Source: Thermoplasmata archaeon (GTDB lineage Archaea > Thermoplasmatota > Thermoplasmata > Thermoplasmatales > Thermoplasmataceae). Taken from it: a stretch of DNA of 15,608 nucleotides. The translations under genes were made by a program, and so were the position numbers. The number at the start of each line of letters is the position of its first letter. Within the stretch, counting starts at the first letter, position 1. The notes beneath the pieces were generated by a model. It ran no database searches. It had not been told where the DNA came from and worked only from the letters and a program-made list of their open reading frames with translations. The stretch is from the NCBI GenBank assembly GCA_021835185.1, contig JAKBQO010000021.1:1-15608 (forward strand). Direction: 5' to 3'. Positions 7,245 to 15,148 of the stretch are shown here, piece by piece.

Positions 7245-7643
7245 ATGGAATTTAAAAAAGAAATAGAGGTCAACTCGGACAGAGAGGATATCTGGGAACT
7301 TATAAAGGACTATAAAAGAATTCCTGAATTCTGGCATGGCACCAGAAGCATTGAAAAAGAAGGAAATTACTATATGGTACAGTTTGCCTTTCCTGGAAAG
7401 GGGAAAATGCAGCTCAAAGAAGATGAAGATAATTTCATATTAAGTGAGAATTACTTAAAAGGGCCATTCACTGGAGAAAAAACAACGCAGCTCTACGGTA
7501 ATGATCCTGTAAAAATAGTGTCTGTATGGAATATAAAACTTTCACCGATGCTGAGGGCATTCTCAAACAAATTACAGGGGCATTTTGAACAGGGGACGGA
7601 GGACGCATTGAAGCGCATAAAGGATTATTTTGAATCATCCTAG
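7245..7643 (+). CDS. SRPBCC (START-like, polyketide cyclase/CoxG-type) small protein
   Basis: This 132-residue soluble protein has the length and pattern of a single helix-grip domain. It opens with the strand MEFKKEIEVNSDREDIWELI, in which the D-x-x-x-W-x-L-I helix entry is typical of SRPBCC proteins. Next comes the segment YKRIPEFWHGTRSIE, then alternating beta strands, and finally a long amphipathic helix ending LKRIKDYFESS. These domains bind hydrophobic ligands in a deep cavity. I cannot name the ligand. It is divergent from the E1-lipoyl operon and might share its regulation. Its TAG stop overlaps the stop of the small cysteine-rich gene on the other strand at CTAG (7640-7643). Confidence 0.75.
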   Translation: MEFKKEIEVNSDREDIWELIKDYKRIPEFWHGTRSIEKEGNYYMVQFAFPGKGKMQLKEDEDNFILSENYLKGPFTGEKTTQLYGNDPVKIVSVWNIKLSPMLRAFSNKLQGHFEQGTEDALKRIKDYFESS

Positions 7644-7792
7644 AGCTTAAAATCCATATCATATTTGTGCTTTATAAATCCCTGGCAGCAGTCAAGGAAT
7701 ACTGTATGCCCGCACACAGGGCACGCAGAATAATGCCTGTAATTATAACAGCTATCGCATTTGCAGCTTTCATCCATACAATCTTCGCACAT
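7640..7792 (-). CDS. 50-residue cysteine-rich, probably zinc-binding protein
   Basis: A short frame from ATG 7792 to TAG gives 50 residues with nine cysteines (2, 5, 10, 12, 15, 24, 27, 35, 36). The order is C-x2-C, then C-x-C-x2-C, then CPVCGH at 24-29, then CC. Histidines at 20, 29 and 42 add possible ligands. CPVCGH looks like one knuckle of a zinc ribbon, and the dense spacing could hold two metal ions. I do not recognise the family. Support for a real gene comes from the non-random cysteine spacing and from a TATA box (TTTAATAAT) centred about 25 bases before the ATG, the same spacing as at known genes here. The stop overlaps that of the SRPBCC gene. A role in metal handling, redox or nucleic-acid binding are all open. 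Confidence 0.7.
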   Translation of the reverse strand: MCEDCMDESCKCDSCYNYRHYSACPVCGHTVFLDCCQGFIKHKYDMDFKL

Positions 7793-7811
7793 GTGTTATT
7801 AATTAGACTTT

Positions 7812-7820
7812 ATTATTAAA
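7812..7820 (-). promoter_or_regulatory. TATA box of the cysteine-rich small gene
   Basis: TTTAATAAT on the minus strand is centred 24-25 bases before the ATG at 7792, supporting transcription of the small gene as a leaderless message. Confidence 0.5.
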
Positions 7821-7898
7821 TTTTTTCTCTCTTATACCCCTATTACAATACCTCTTAGAATCAACATATTGATTTATGAAAGGGCAATATTGCGTTAC

Positions 7899-9263
7899 AT
7901 GGAAACATATGGCCTAAAAAGGATTCTTGGATTGCGGTCAGCCATAATTATTAATTTAGGGGCGATAATTGGCGCAGGTATATTCGTAATTATAGGCATC
8001 GCTGCGGGGAAGGCCGGCCCGGCAATTATAATTTCTATCTTTGTTTCAGCAATCATAGCTATATTTACGGGGCTGAGTTTTTCTGAAATAGCCCAGCACA
8101 TATCCAAAGAAGGCGGCGTTTATGAGTACGCAAAAGAATCATTTGCCCCATCGGCCGGATTTATAGGCGGAACAATGTGGACATTCTCCAATATGATTGC
8201 CATTTCAGCAGTATCATTGAGCACGGGCAGTTACATTAACTCCCTTTTTCATCTTCATATAGATCTCATAGTTTTTGGAATTCCTATAATCATAATGTTT
8301 GCAATCCTGAATATGCTTGGCATAAAGAATTCTGCAAAGACCTTATCTATTCTTGTCGGGATAAATATCGCAATACTGATTATTTTTGTAGTTTCCGGCT
8401 TATTTTATTTTAAATTAACAGATTTTTCTAATTTCGACCCTCACGGATTTACCGGGATAATGGAGGGTTCTGCCCTGATATTTTTCGCTTTTACAGGATT
8501 TTCCCGGATAACAACTATTGGAGATGAAGTTAAGAATCCTGAAAAAAATATACCGAAAGCCATTATCATTTCCATAATTATATCATCTGCCCTTTATTCT
8601 ATTGTAGCTGTAGTGGCAATAGGATTAATTCCATCATCCAATCTTGCATCAGCTTCAGCGCCCCTCTCAGCCGCAATAGCAGTTTTGGACAATCCCTATA
8701 TTCTTATAATTGTAGCTATAGGGGGAATCACTGCAACTGCCGGTGTAGTATTAACAGGCATACTGGGTACCAGCAGGGTGCTCTACGCGATGGGAAGGGA
8801 TAGGGAAATACCCGGTAGCTTCGGCAGGATAGATAAATTTGGGACGCCTCTTTATTCCATATTGCTTTCTATGGCGATTAGCTTATTATTCGTTTATTTT
8901 GTTGGCTTTGCAACAATAATAGAAGCGTCAAATGTATCCGTGCTCATAGCATATTCAATAATAGATTTTTCAGCAATAATGCTCTGGAGAAAGGTAAAAA
9001 GAGAAAATCCCAAACATATGAGGGAACAGAAGTATTTTTTTATCATACCACTGATAGGCATGGCTACAATATTCATTACGATCAGTTATCTTGGCCTTCA
9101 TGCAATAGAAATAAGCCTTGCAGTTCTGGCGCTGGTTTCAGGTATTTATGGCATAAAGCATGTCATGGAATCCGGAGGCTACATCAGGAAAGCGAAACAA
9201 ATAATTCCAGGATATAGCAAAGTAAGGTTGTTTGGCAGGAGCAGGCAACAAATTAAAAAATGA
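7899..9263 (+). CDS. APC-superfamily amino acid permease
   Basis: From the ATG at 7899 the protein has 454 residues and about twelve hydrophobic segments, the usual APC size and topology. The first helix carries the family signature GAIIGAGIF (21-29), preceded by GLKRILGLRSA, which is how these permeases usually begin. Conserved features further on include the FTGFSRITTIGDEVKNPEKNIP loop after helix 6 and the GTSRVLYAMGRDREIP segment after helix 8. It should carry amino acids or related amines into the cell by cation symport or exchange. The substrate is not predictable. A TTG at 7869 in the same frame would add ten residues (IYERAILRY) that look uncharacteristic, and promoter evidence does not decide between the two. 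The gene is transcribed on its own, 79 bases before icd. Confidence 0.9.
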   Translation: METYGLKRILGLRSAIIINLGAIIGAGIFVIIGIAAGKAGPAIIISIFVSAIIAIFTGLSFSEIAQHISKEGGVYEYAKESFAPSAGFIGGTMWTFSNMIAISAVSLSTGSYINSLFHLHIDLIVFGIPIIIMFAILNMLGIKNSAKTLSILVGINIAILIIFVVSGLFYFKLTDFSNFDPHGFTGIMEGSALIFFAFTGFSRITTIGDEVKNPEKNIPKAIIISIIISSALYSIVAVVAIGLIPSSNLASASAPLSAAIAVLDNPYILIIVAIGGITATAGVVLTGILGTSRVLYAMGRDREIPGSFGRIDKFGTPLYSILLSMAISLLFVYFVGFATIIEASNVSVLIAYSIIDFSAIMLWRKVKRENPKHMREQKYFFIIPLIGMATIFITISYLGLHAIEISLAVLALVSGIYGIKHVMESGGYIRKAKQIIPGYSKVRLFGRSRQQIKK

Positions 9264-9342
9264 GTATGTGTTTAAAGCAATTCAACTGATTGGTAATAAC
9301 AGAAATATTAATAATTCATATGATAATTATACATAGGTTTTT

Positions 9343-10521
9343 ATGGCAAAAATAACATTTGAAAATGGAAAGTGGAAAGTGCCCGATAATCCGACAATTC
9401 TGTACACAGACGGTGATGGCATAGGCCCAGAAATCATGGATGTAACGAGGAAAGTTGTGGATGCTGCAGTTAAAAAGGCATACAAAAATAAAAAAATAGA
9501 GTGGAAAGAAATTCTTGTAGGGGACAAAGCACTGAAAGAGAAAAATGATCGTTTCCCGGAAGAATCACAGGAGGCAATAAAACAATACCGTGTACTGTTA
9601 AAATCGCCGCTTGGAACACCTATAGGTACTGGTTTTAAGTCAATCAATGTAAGGATAAGAGTTATGCTCGACCTTTATTCAAATATAAGGCCTGTTAGTT
9701 TTATGAAAGGTTTAGAAAGCCCACTCAAACACCCCGAAAATGTAAATTTAACCATATTCAGGGAAAATACAGATGACCTTTACACCGGAATTGAGTATAA
9801 GTATGACAGCAAAGAGGCTGCTGAAATTAGAAAATTTTTCAAAGACAAATTACAGGTTGATATAAGCGATGATTCCGGAATTGGAATAAAGCCTATGAGC
9901 AAATATAAAACCCAGAGAATCACAAGGGCAGCTGCAAAATTTGCAATTGAAAACAACAAAAAGAAGATCACCATAATGCATAAGGGAAATGTAATGAAAT
10001 ATACTGAAGGTGCATTCAGGGAATGGGCATACGAAACCCTTCAAAACGAATTCGGCAATTATACATCAACCGATGATTCAAGTAAAATACTTGTAAATGA
10101 CATGATAGCTGATAATATGTTCCAGCAGATAATAACAAGGCCTGAAAACTATGAAGTGATATTAGCTCCAAATATAGATGGGGATTATATTTCTGATGCA
10201 GCAGGTGCATTAATAGGAAATATCGGGACTCTAGGCGGCGCAAATGTTGGAGACGATGCAGGAATGTTTGAAGCAGTGCATGGAACCGCACCGAAATATG
10301 CAGGGCAGAATGTAGCAGACCCGCTGGGATTGATAAGAGGAGCGCAGCTTATGATTAAATACCTGAACTGGCACGAAGCATTTGATGTGATAGAAAAAGC
10401 TATAGGGGAAGCTATAGAGACAAAGAAAGTCACAAAGGACCTTGCTAAATTCTTTGATGTTCCGGCAATGGGGACAAAGGAATTTGGTGACTCGCTTGTG
10501 AAAATTATAGATGGGCTTTAA
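9343..10521 (+). CDS. icd: Isocitrate dehydrogenase, NADP type
   Basis: At 392 residues this is a clear homodimeric isocitrate dehydrogenase, making 2-oxoglutarate and CO2 from isocitrate in the citric acid cycle. Active-site residues correspond to the E. coli enzyme: Ser100 (Ser113), Asn102 (Asn115), Arg106, Arg116, Arg140, Tyr147 (Tyr160), Lys214 (Lys230) and the metal-binding aspartates 257, 281 and 285. In the coenzyme loop HGTAPKYAG (313-321), Lys318-Tyr319 match the NADP-determining Lys344-Tyr345. Other NADP contacts differ: Tyr391 and Arg395 of E. coli are lysines here, and Val351 is Ala. NADP preference is still the likely reading. The N-terminus KWKVPDNPTILYTDGDGIGPE is standard, which supports the ATG at 9343. 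The upstream region is AT-rich, but a single TATA box cannot be picked. It is convergent with the two-helix protein gene, seven bases apart. Confidence 0.97.
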   Translation: MAKITFENGKWKVPDNPTILYTDGDGIGPEIMDVTRKVVDAAVKKAYKNKKIEWKEILVGDKALKEKNDRFPEESQEAIKQYRVLLKSPLGTPIGTGFKSINVRIRVMLDLYSNIRPVSFMKGLESPLKHPENVNLTIFRENTDDLYTGIEYKYDSKEAAEIRKFFKDKLQVDISDDSGIGIKPMSKYKTQRITRAAAKFAIENNKKKITIMHKGNVMKYTEGAFREWAYETLQNEFGNYTSTDDSSKILVNDMIADNMFQQIITRPENYEVILAPNIDGDYISDAAGALIGNIGTLGGANVGDDAGMFEAVHGTAPKYAGQNVADPLGLIRGAQLMIKYLNWHEAFDVIEKAIGEAIETKKVTKDLAKFFDVPAMGTKEFGDSLVKIIDGL

Positions 10522-10528
10522 GCCATAT

Positions 10529-10771
10529 TTATAATTCCCTATTCATTTTTTCTATAGATTTTTTATAATTATAAAGTAAGACCAATTCAACCAGGAACAG
10601 GAACCCGGCTATAGCAAGTACCGTTAAAGTATCATTTAGGCCTATGCCAATTTTCAGATTCAAATATCCTGTAGCGATTTTTATTATAATCACCGTTACC
10701 CCATAGGAAAATAATACTTTTCGGTGTTTCCACGTAAACCGCTCATAGTCAGCCTGGCTTAATACGGTCAT
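10529..10771 (-). CDS. Small membrane protein with two predicted helices
   Basis: The 80-residue product has a polar N-terminus (about 1-20, with SQADYERFTWKHRK), one hydrophobic segment (21-41), a short loop with LNDT, a second strongly hydrophobic segment (48-66) and a charged tail KKSIEKMNREL. This fits a hairpin membrane protein with both ends in the cytoplasm. I do not recognise the family. A TATA box (TTTATATA) centred 24-25 bases before the ATG supports it as a real leaderless gene. It is convergent with icd and divergent from the second permease. An accessory role to that transporter is possible but unproven. Confidence 0.7.
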   Translation of the reverse strand: MTVLSQADYERFTWKHRKVLFSYGVTVIIIKIATGYLNLKIGIGLNDTLTVLAIAGFLFLVELVLLYNYKKSIEKMNREL

Positions 10772-10791
10772 TATAACTCATATTTTTACAC

Positions 10792-10799
10792 TATATAAA
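10792..10799 (-). promoter_or_regulatory. TATA box of the two-helix membrane protein gene
   Basis: TTTATATA on the minus strand is centred 24-25 bases before the ATG at 10771. The 249-base divergent region 10772-11020 holds this box and that of the permease, and I see no other gene in it. Confidence 0.55.
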
Positions 10800-10990
10800 T
10801 AATATTACTCATATCTATTATGGGCTTTCGAATTATTTGCAGAATAAATTTATCTCTATACTATGATACAATGTATAAATATGTAAATTTTATATGAAAA
10901 AATCTTTGAGTATTTATCAATGATTTTATGTATGTCGAAATTAATTTCATTTTTATAAAAAAAATAACGAAATTCATAATTTTGACGAAA

Positions 10991-11002
10991 GTATTAAATA
11001 AG
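10991..11002 (+). promoter_or_regulatory. TATA box setting the start of the second APC permease
   Basis: GTATTAAATAAG is centred about 24 bases before the ATG at 11021. It lies inside the longer open frame that begins at 10928, so it argues for the shorter protein. Confidence 0.55.
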
Positions 11003-11020
11003 CTCCCTGTATCTATTGTT

Positions 11021-12715
11021 ATGCAAGATGTAGATAATAAAGTTTTGGGAAAGCGTACCAAAACTGGAATGAGACGGGGAATGAGCACACATGAAGCCAT
11101 TATGTTTGGAGTGGGCGGAGCAGTAGGTTCCGGTATACTATTCGCAGCTGCAGGTGGAACAGGATATGCTGGCCCCGCAATTATAATATCATGGATTATT
11201 GCCGCGATTTTCATTATCCTGGTAACACTTCCATTTGCTGAATATGCAGCAATGTTTCCCAGATCGGGTATAAGTGCAAGGGTAGCATATTACTCATACG
11301 GTTCATATGGAGGATTTATGTCAGGTTGGGGGCTTCTTATCTGGGCTGCAACAATACCTGCTATAGAAGCTGTTGCAGTATCAACATATGCATCTTTATA
11401 TTTCCCATTCCTGTATGATTCCACAACGGGAGTCCTTACAGGCTATGGAATACTGCTGGCAATTCTGCTTCTGCTGGGATTCTTTGCATTGAATATGGTG
11501 GGCATTGCCAGATTCGGAAAATTCAATAAAGTTCTAACATGGGTAAAGATTGGGGTAGTTGTTGCGTTTATCGTAATACTTCCAATGTTTATATGGCACT
11601 GGGGCAATTTCACATCTGGCCTCGTAGGAGCGAGCAGTGCAGGAGGATTTGCTGGATTCATGCCATCAGTTGGCGGTTTATTCATCGCAATCCCTGCCTC
11701 TGGAATATTATTTTCCTTTGGCGGTTACAGGCAGGTAGCTGATATGGCAGGGGAAGTGAAAAACCCGGGCAAGACAATGCCTAAAATTATAGGAACAGTA
11801 CTGGCAGTACAATCACTTTTATATATTGCAATGGCAGTGGTAATAGTAGGGACAGTTAGCTGGGCAGGATTTGGAATACAGACAGGAGATTGGAGTTTTG
11901 TAGCGGCCCTGGGATCTCCACTTTCCTCTATTATACATGCTAATATAATTCCAGGAATGACCGTAGCTGAAGCAGACCTCCTTGGTGGAATGGTAGTTGT
12001 ATTCTTCTTATTTGCCATATTCTCGCCTGGAGGCACCCTTGGAGTATACCTGACAGGAGCAAGCAGAATTATATTTGGGTATTCAGAAGAGGATGCACTG
12101 CCTAAAGGATTTAGAAAAACAACAAAACACGGTGCACCTTACTTTGCATTGATACTCGCACTGGTCCTAGCAATTATATTCCTTCTTCCGTTGCCTTCAT
12201 GGTATGCACTCGTTGATTTCGTGGTAGTCGCGGCAGTGGCAAACTTTGCGGTGGCATCAATTTCACTTCCTGTACTGAGAAGATTGTATCCAAATGTGGA
12301 AAGGCCATTTAAAATCCCGCACCCTATGGCATGGGCCTTTGTCTCATTTGAAGTTGCAACTTTCTTAATCTACTGGGCAACATTCCCAACAACACTTTAC
12401 GCACTTGGCGCCGTGCTTGCAGGTTCAGTTGTATTCATATACCAGGCCAGCAGAAAGCATTTTATGGGACTGAATATTCGCAACTCTGTTTGGATACCTG
12501 TATACATAGCAGGAATGATAATCCTCTCCTATGTAGGCGGAACACCAACCGGAGGGTTGAACATAATAGCATATCCATTTGACTATGTGGTTCTTGCAAT
12601 ATATGCTGCAATATTCTTCGTGATAGGATTAAAGAGTGCACCGAAAGAAGCTTTAATATCTGCCGATGCGTTGCTTGACACCACAAAAGAAGTGGATGTT
12701 GAGGGCGAATACTAA
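11021..12715 (+). CDS. APC-superfamily amino acid permease, long form
   Basis: From the ATG at 11021 the protein has 564 residues, about 100 more than a typical APC permease. Its first helix carries GGAVGSGILFAAAG (32-45), the APC substrate-site glycine motif. Later come the loop ADMAGEVKNPGKTMP, where a helix 6 end meets the cytoplasm, and a segment GASRIIFGYSEEDALPKG after helix 8. Extra hydrophobic segments near the C-terminus suggest 12-14 membrane helices, ending in a soluble tail SADALLDTTKEVDVEGEY. It should import amino acids or related compounds; the substrate is unknown. An upstream in-frame ATG at 10928 would add 31 residues rich in lysine and isoleucine. This extension overlaps the TATA box and has no family counterpart that I recall, so I reject it. 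A T-run follows the stop. Confidence 0.9.
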   Translation: MQDVDNKVLGKRTKTGMRRGMSTHEAIMFGVGGAVGSGILFAAAGGTGYAGPAIIISWIIAAIFIILVTLPFAEYAAMFPRSGISARVAYYSYGSYGGFMSGWGLLIWAATIPAIEAVAVSTYASLYFPFLYDSTTGVLTGYGILLAILLLLGFFALNMVGIARFGKFNKVLTWVKIGVVVAFIVILPMFIWHWGNFTSGLVGASSAGGFAGFMPSVGGLFIAIPASGILFSFGGYRQVADMAGEVKNPGKTMPKIIGTVLAVQSLLYIAMAVVIVGTVSWAGFGIQTGDWSFVAALGSPLSSIIHANIIPGMTVAEADLLGGMVVVFFLFAIFSPGGTLGVYLTGASRIIFGYSEEDALPKGFRKTTKHGAPYFALILALVLAIIFLLPLPSWYALVDFVVVAAVANFAVASISLPVLRRLYPNVERPFKIPHPMAWAFVSFEVATFLIYWATFPTTLYALGAVLAGSVVFIYQASRKHFMGLNIRNSVWIPVYIAGMIILSYVGGTPTGGLNIIAYPFDYVVLAIYAAIFFVIGLKSAPKEALISADALLDTTKEVDVEGEY

Positions 12716-12716
12716 T

Positions 12717-12724
12717 ATTTTTTT
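12717..12724 (+). terminator. T-run terminator after the second permease
   Basis: Directly after the TAA, the plus strand reads A followed by seven T residues (12718-12724). Oligo-T tracts without a hairpin are the normal archaeal termination signal. The convergent cbiD stop lies just beyond. Confidence 0.5.
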
Positions 12725-12730
12725 AAATTA

Positions 12731-13795
12731 TCAATATTCATTTTTTATAATTTCTATATCTACTTTAATTTTGTTTCCTGTAATTTGATTGATGTTTTCT
12801 ATGGATCTTTCCTTAATGGCATCCAGGAATATACTATCATAGTTTATTATCTCCATTACATTCAATACAGTATTTGCATGGCTTATTCTGGAAATAATTT
12901 CATCCGGGTATCCTATTTTTTTCCCGATAGATGCCAGAAAATCAAAATTGACGGAACTCTTTGAAGAATGAAGGTCCATATTGTTATCTGCCAGTTTTGA
13001 TATTTTTCCGGGCATTCCTGCAATTATAAGATTCCTGATTCCTGTGTCCACCGCCCGTTTTACAGAAAAGCCAAGGAAATCACCGATTTCTATGAACTGT
13101 TCTTCCTTAAAATCCGGGAACATTTTATGCACTGCAGTATCACTTCTTCCACCTGTGCTGAAAACGAGAGTATCCATACCCAGGCGGGAAGCAACCCTGA
13201 TTCCCAGCACTATTGAGGCTTTCCATGAAGAATCAGAGAACGGTATCACTATGCCCCTGGTGCCCAGTATAGAAATTCCTCCAAGAATTCCAAGCTTAGG
13301 GTTGCATGTTTTCTTTGCTACTTCAGCGCCACCGGGCACGGATATTGTGATTTTCAGCCCATGTCGAATTCCATAGGACTCCAGCACTTCTGTGGCTGCA
13401 GCACGGAGCATTTTAAGCGGAACAGGATTTATTGCTGGATTTCCGGGCTTTATTGGCAGTCCCTCTTTGGTTACTACTCCAACACCATTACCACCGGTAA
13501 TTTCTATACCTGGTTTTTCTGAATATTCAACTCTGGAATAAATATACAGGCCTGTGGTAACGTCCGGGTCATCCCCCCCATCTTTCTTTACCGATGCTAT
13601 GCAATAATTTTCATATATTTCGGGATTTTCAATTAAAAAGCGGGCAGTTTTTTTAGCCGGCAGGTTAATCTCAACATAATCAACAGTTTTCCCTGTAACC
13701 ATCATGATCAATGCTGCCCTGGTAGCAGCCGTTGCACAGGCTCCGGTGGTATAACCGTACCTCAAGTTTGTCCTGTCAGGATTTTCAATATACAT
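12731..13795 (-). CDS. cbiD: Cobalt-precorrin-5B C1-methyltransferase
   Basis: With the start at ATG 13795 the protein has 354 residues, normal for CbiD, which uses S-adenosylmethionine to methylate C-1 of the corrin precursor in anaerobic-type cobalamin synthesis. Diagnostic stretches are RYGYTTGACATAA (12-24), TGGNGVGVVTKEGLP near 101-114, SVPGG (152-156) and NPKLGILGGISILGT (165-179). The reading frame extends seven codons further upstream to an ATG at 13816, but the family match begins only after the start I chose, and that start gives the smaller overlap (11 bases) with cbiC. Neither start has a clear ribosome binding site. It is the last gene of the zinc ribbon-cbiJ-cbiC-cbiD operon and is convergent with the permease gene. 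Confidence 0.93.
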   Translation of the reverse strand: MYIENPDRTNLRYGYTTGACATAATRAALIMMVTGKTVDYVEINLPAKKTARFLIENPEIYENYCIASVKKDGGDDPDVTTGLYIYSRVEYSEKPGIEITGGNGVGVVTKEGLPIKPGNPAINPVPLKMLRAAATEVLESYGIRHGLKITISVPGGAEVAKKTCNPKLGILGGISILGTRGIVIPFSDSSWKASIVLGIRVASRLGMDTLVFSTGGRSDTAVHKMFPDFKEEQFIEIGDFLGFSVKRAVDTGIRNLIIAGMPGKISKLADNNMDLHSSKSSVNFDFLASIGKKIGYPDEIISRISHANTVLNVMEIINYDSIFLDAIKERSIENINQITGNKIKVDIEIIKNEY

Positions 13796-14384
13796 GTAAA
13801 TACACGACCATTGCATTAAATATGGAAGCTGCCACTGCAGACCCCCCCTTATTGCTTAAATTTGTAATAAAGTTTCCCTGAAATGCCAGCAATCTGGATT
13901 TCATTTCAAGGGCGGAGACAAATCCCACCGGAACACCGATAACAAGCCTGGGAAAGCATATGCCAGCATCAATGGAATCAATCAATGCTTCCAGTGCAGT
14001 GGGAGCATCGCCTATAACATATACGGCTTCAGGATTATCCCTGCAGGCTCTGGACATAGACAGGTACGACCTTGAAATTCCGGTACGTTTTGCTTCCATT
14101 GCAATATCTTTATCCCCAATGTAGCATTTTTTATTGTTATATCTTGAAATTCCGGACATAACCATATTTATATCTGCAATGACCATAGTTCCATTCTCAA
14201 TTGCAGATAAAGAATCCTCAAATGATGATGAGAATACCATGGATTTTCCAATTTCAAAATCTGCAGTGGCATGCACAACACGGGTAATTATACTGGATTT
14301 AAGGGAGTTGTCAAGCCCCATATTTTCCTTTATAAAGGTAAAGCTCCTTCTGTAAATTTCTGCCGGGCTAAAAGTACTGGACAT
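13785..14384 (-). CDS. cbiC: Precorrin-8X methylmutase / cobalt-precorrin-8 methylmutase
   Basis: This 199-residue protein has the usual CbiC/CobH length. The enzyme moves a methyl group from C-11 to C-12, giving cobyrinate-type corrin. The catalytic histidine motif is RVVHAT (35-40, His38). Other signatures are GDAPTALEAL (124-133), VIGVPVGFVSALEMKS and the C-terminal NKGGSAVAASIFNAM. The ATG follows the cbiJ stop by three bases, and the minus-strand TAGGAT just before it contains that stop together with a short ribosome-binding-like AGG. The 3' end overlaps cbiD by 11 bases, so translation of the two is probably coupled. Confidence 0.95.
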   Translation of the reverse strand: MSSTFSPAEIYRRSFTFIKENMGLDNSLKSSIITRVVHATADFEIGKSMVFSSSFEDSLSAIENGTMVIADINMVMSGISRYNNKKCYIGDKDIAMEAKRTGISRSYLSMSRACRDNPEAVYVIGDAPTALEALIDSIDAGICFPRLVIGVPVGFVSALEMKSRLLAFQGNFITNLSNKGGSAVAASIFNAMVVYLHVY

Positions 14385-14387
14385 ATC

Positions 14388-15140
14388 CTATTTTATTCCA
14401 TAATGATTTAAAATCTTTGTTATTTCTAATGTTGTATGCCCTGTATTCTCCCAGCTATAGTTTTTCCTGGAAATAATTATTATATTAATTCCAAGGGAAA
14501 GGGCTGCCAGAATTTTAGGTTCAGCATTGAAGCCACTATCCTTTGTAATAACTGTGTCAATTTCATAATATTCCATTATTGCCCTGTCCAGGCTTTCTGT
14601 AAAGTTTCCCTCCATTGCAACAATACTGGCTCTTCTTACACCCATATCAATTAATGCTTTTATTCCATCCGGGTCAGGAAGAACGCGGAAATAGACATTA
14701 TGGCTCTCAAGAAGCACCTTATAATTTGCTATATTTCTTACCCCGGTGGTCACAAAAATATTTTTGCCTATTTTTCCGGCGAGAGCCACAGCTTTTTCAT
14801 AATTATCTGCGTATATGATCCTGTTACTTTTTATTTTCACCATTTCCCTTTCAAATCTGATAAGTGGAATTCCAAGTTTTATGGATGCATTTATTGCATT
14901 TTCATGCATTGCATCTGCATATGGGTGTGACCCATCTATTATGGCATTTATATAAAGTTCCCTGCATTTTGAAATAATGGTTTCATAATCAAGTTTTCCT
15001 TGAATTGCCTGAATATTTTCCTTTTTTAACTTTTCTGCACCTTCCTCTGTGGTTGCAGTGGCTATTATCGAATAGCCATCAGATACAAGTTCTGAACCCA
15101 GTTTCCTTGAGTCAGAAGTTCCATCAAGAAGCAAAATCAT
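14388..15140 (-). CDS. cbiJ: Precorrin-6A / cobalt-precorrin-6A reductase
   Basis: At 250 residues it has the length of CobK/CbiJ, which reduces the macrocycle of (cobalt-)precorrin-6A with a nicotinamide coenzyme. Family blocks are DGTSDSRKL (6-14), DGSHPYADAMHENA (69-82), RFERE (95-99), TTGVRNI (131-137) and VITKDSG (197-203). AGGGGA lies a few bases before the ATG at 15140, a good ribosome binding site for an internal operon gene. The zinc-ribbon gene ends only eight bases upstream. In the pathway CbiD acts before and CbiC after this enzyme, so the operon groups neighbouring steps, although the intervening C-15 methylation/decarboxylation enzymes (CbiE/CbiT) are not in the window. Confidence 0.93.
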   Translation of the reverse strand: MILLLDGTSDSRKLGSELVSDGYSIIATATTEEGAEKLKKENIQAIQGKLDYETIISKCRELYINAIIDGSHPYADAMHENAINASIKLGIPLIRFEREMVKIKSNRIIYADNYEKAVALAGKIGKNIFVTTGVRNIANYKVLLESHNVYFRVLPDPDGIKALIDMGVRRASIVAMEGNFTESLDRAIMEYYEIDTVITKDSGFNAEPKILAALSLGINIIIISRKNYSWENTGHTTLEITKILNHYGIK

Positions 15141-15148
15141 ATATTCCC

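Noticed and set aside
7869..7898. TTG start adding ten residues to the first permease
   Set aside because: APC permeases normally begin shortly before the LKR-x-LGLR segment. No clear ribosome binding site precedes the TTG, although promoter evidence is weak for both starts.
10928..11020. N-terminal extension of the second permease by 31 residues
   Set aside because: The extension is lysine- and isoleucine-rich, has no permease-like character, and contains the TATA box that would drive the start at 11021.
13796..13816. Earlier ATG for cbiD
   Set aside because: It would enlarge the overlap with cbiC to 32 bases, adds residues outside the family match, and has no ribosome binding site.
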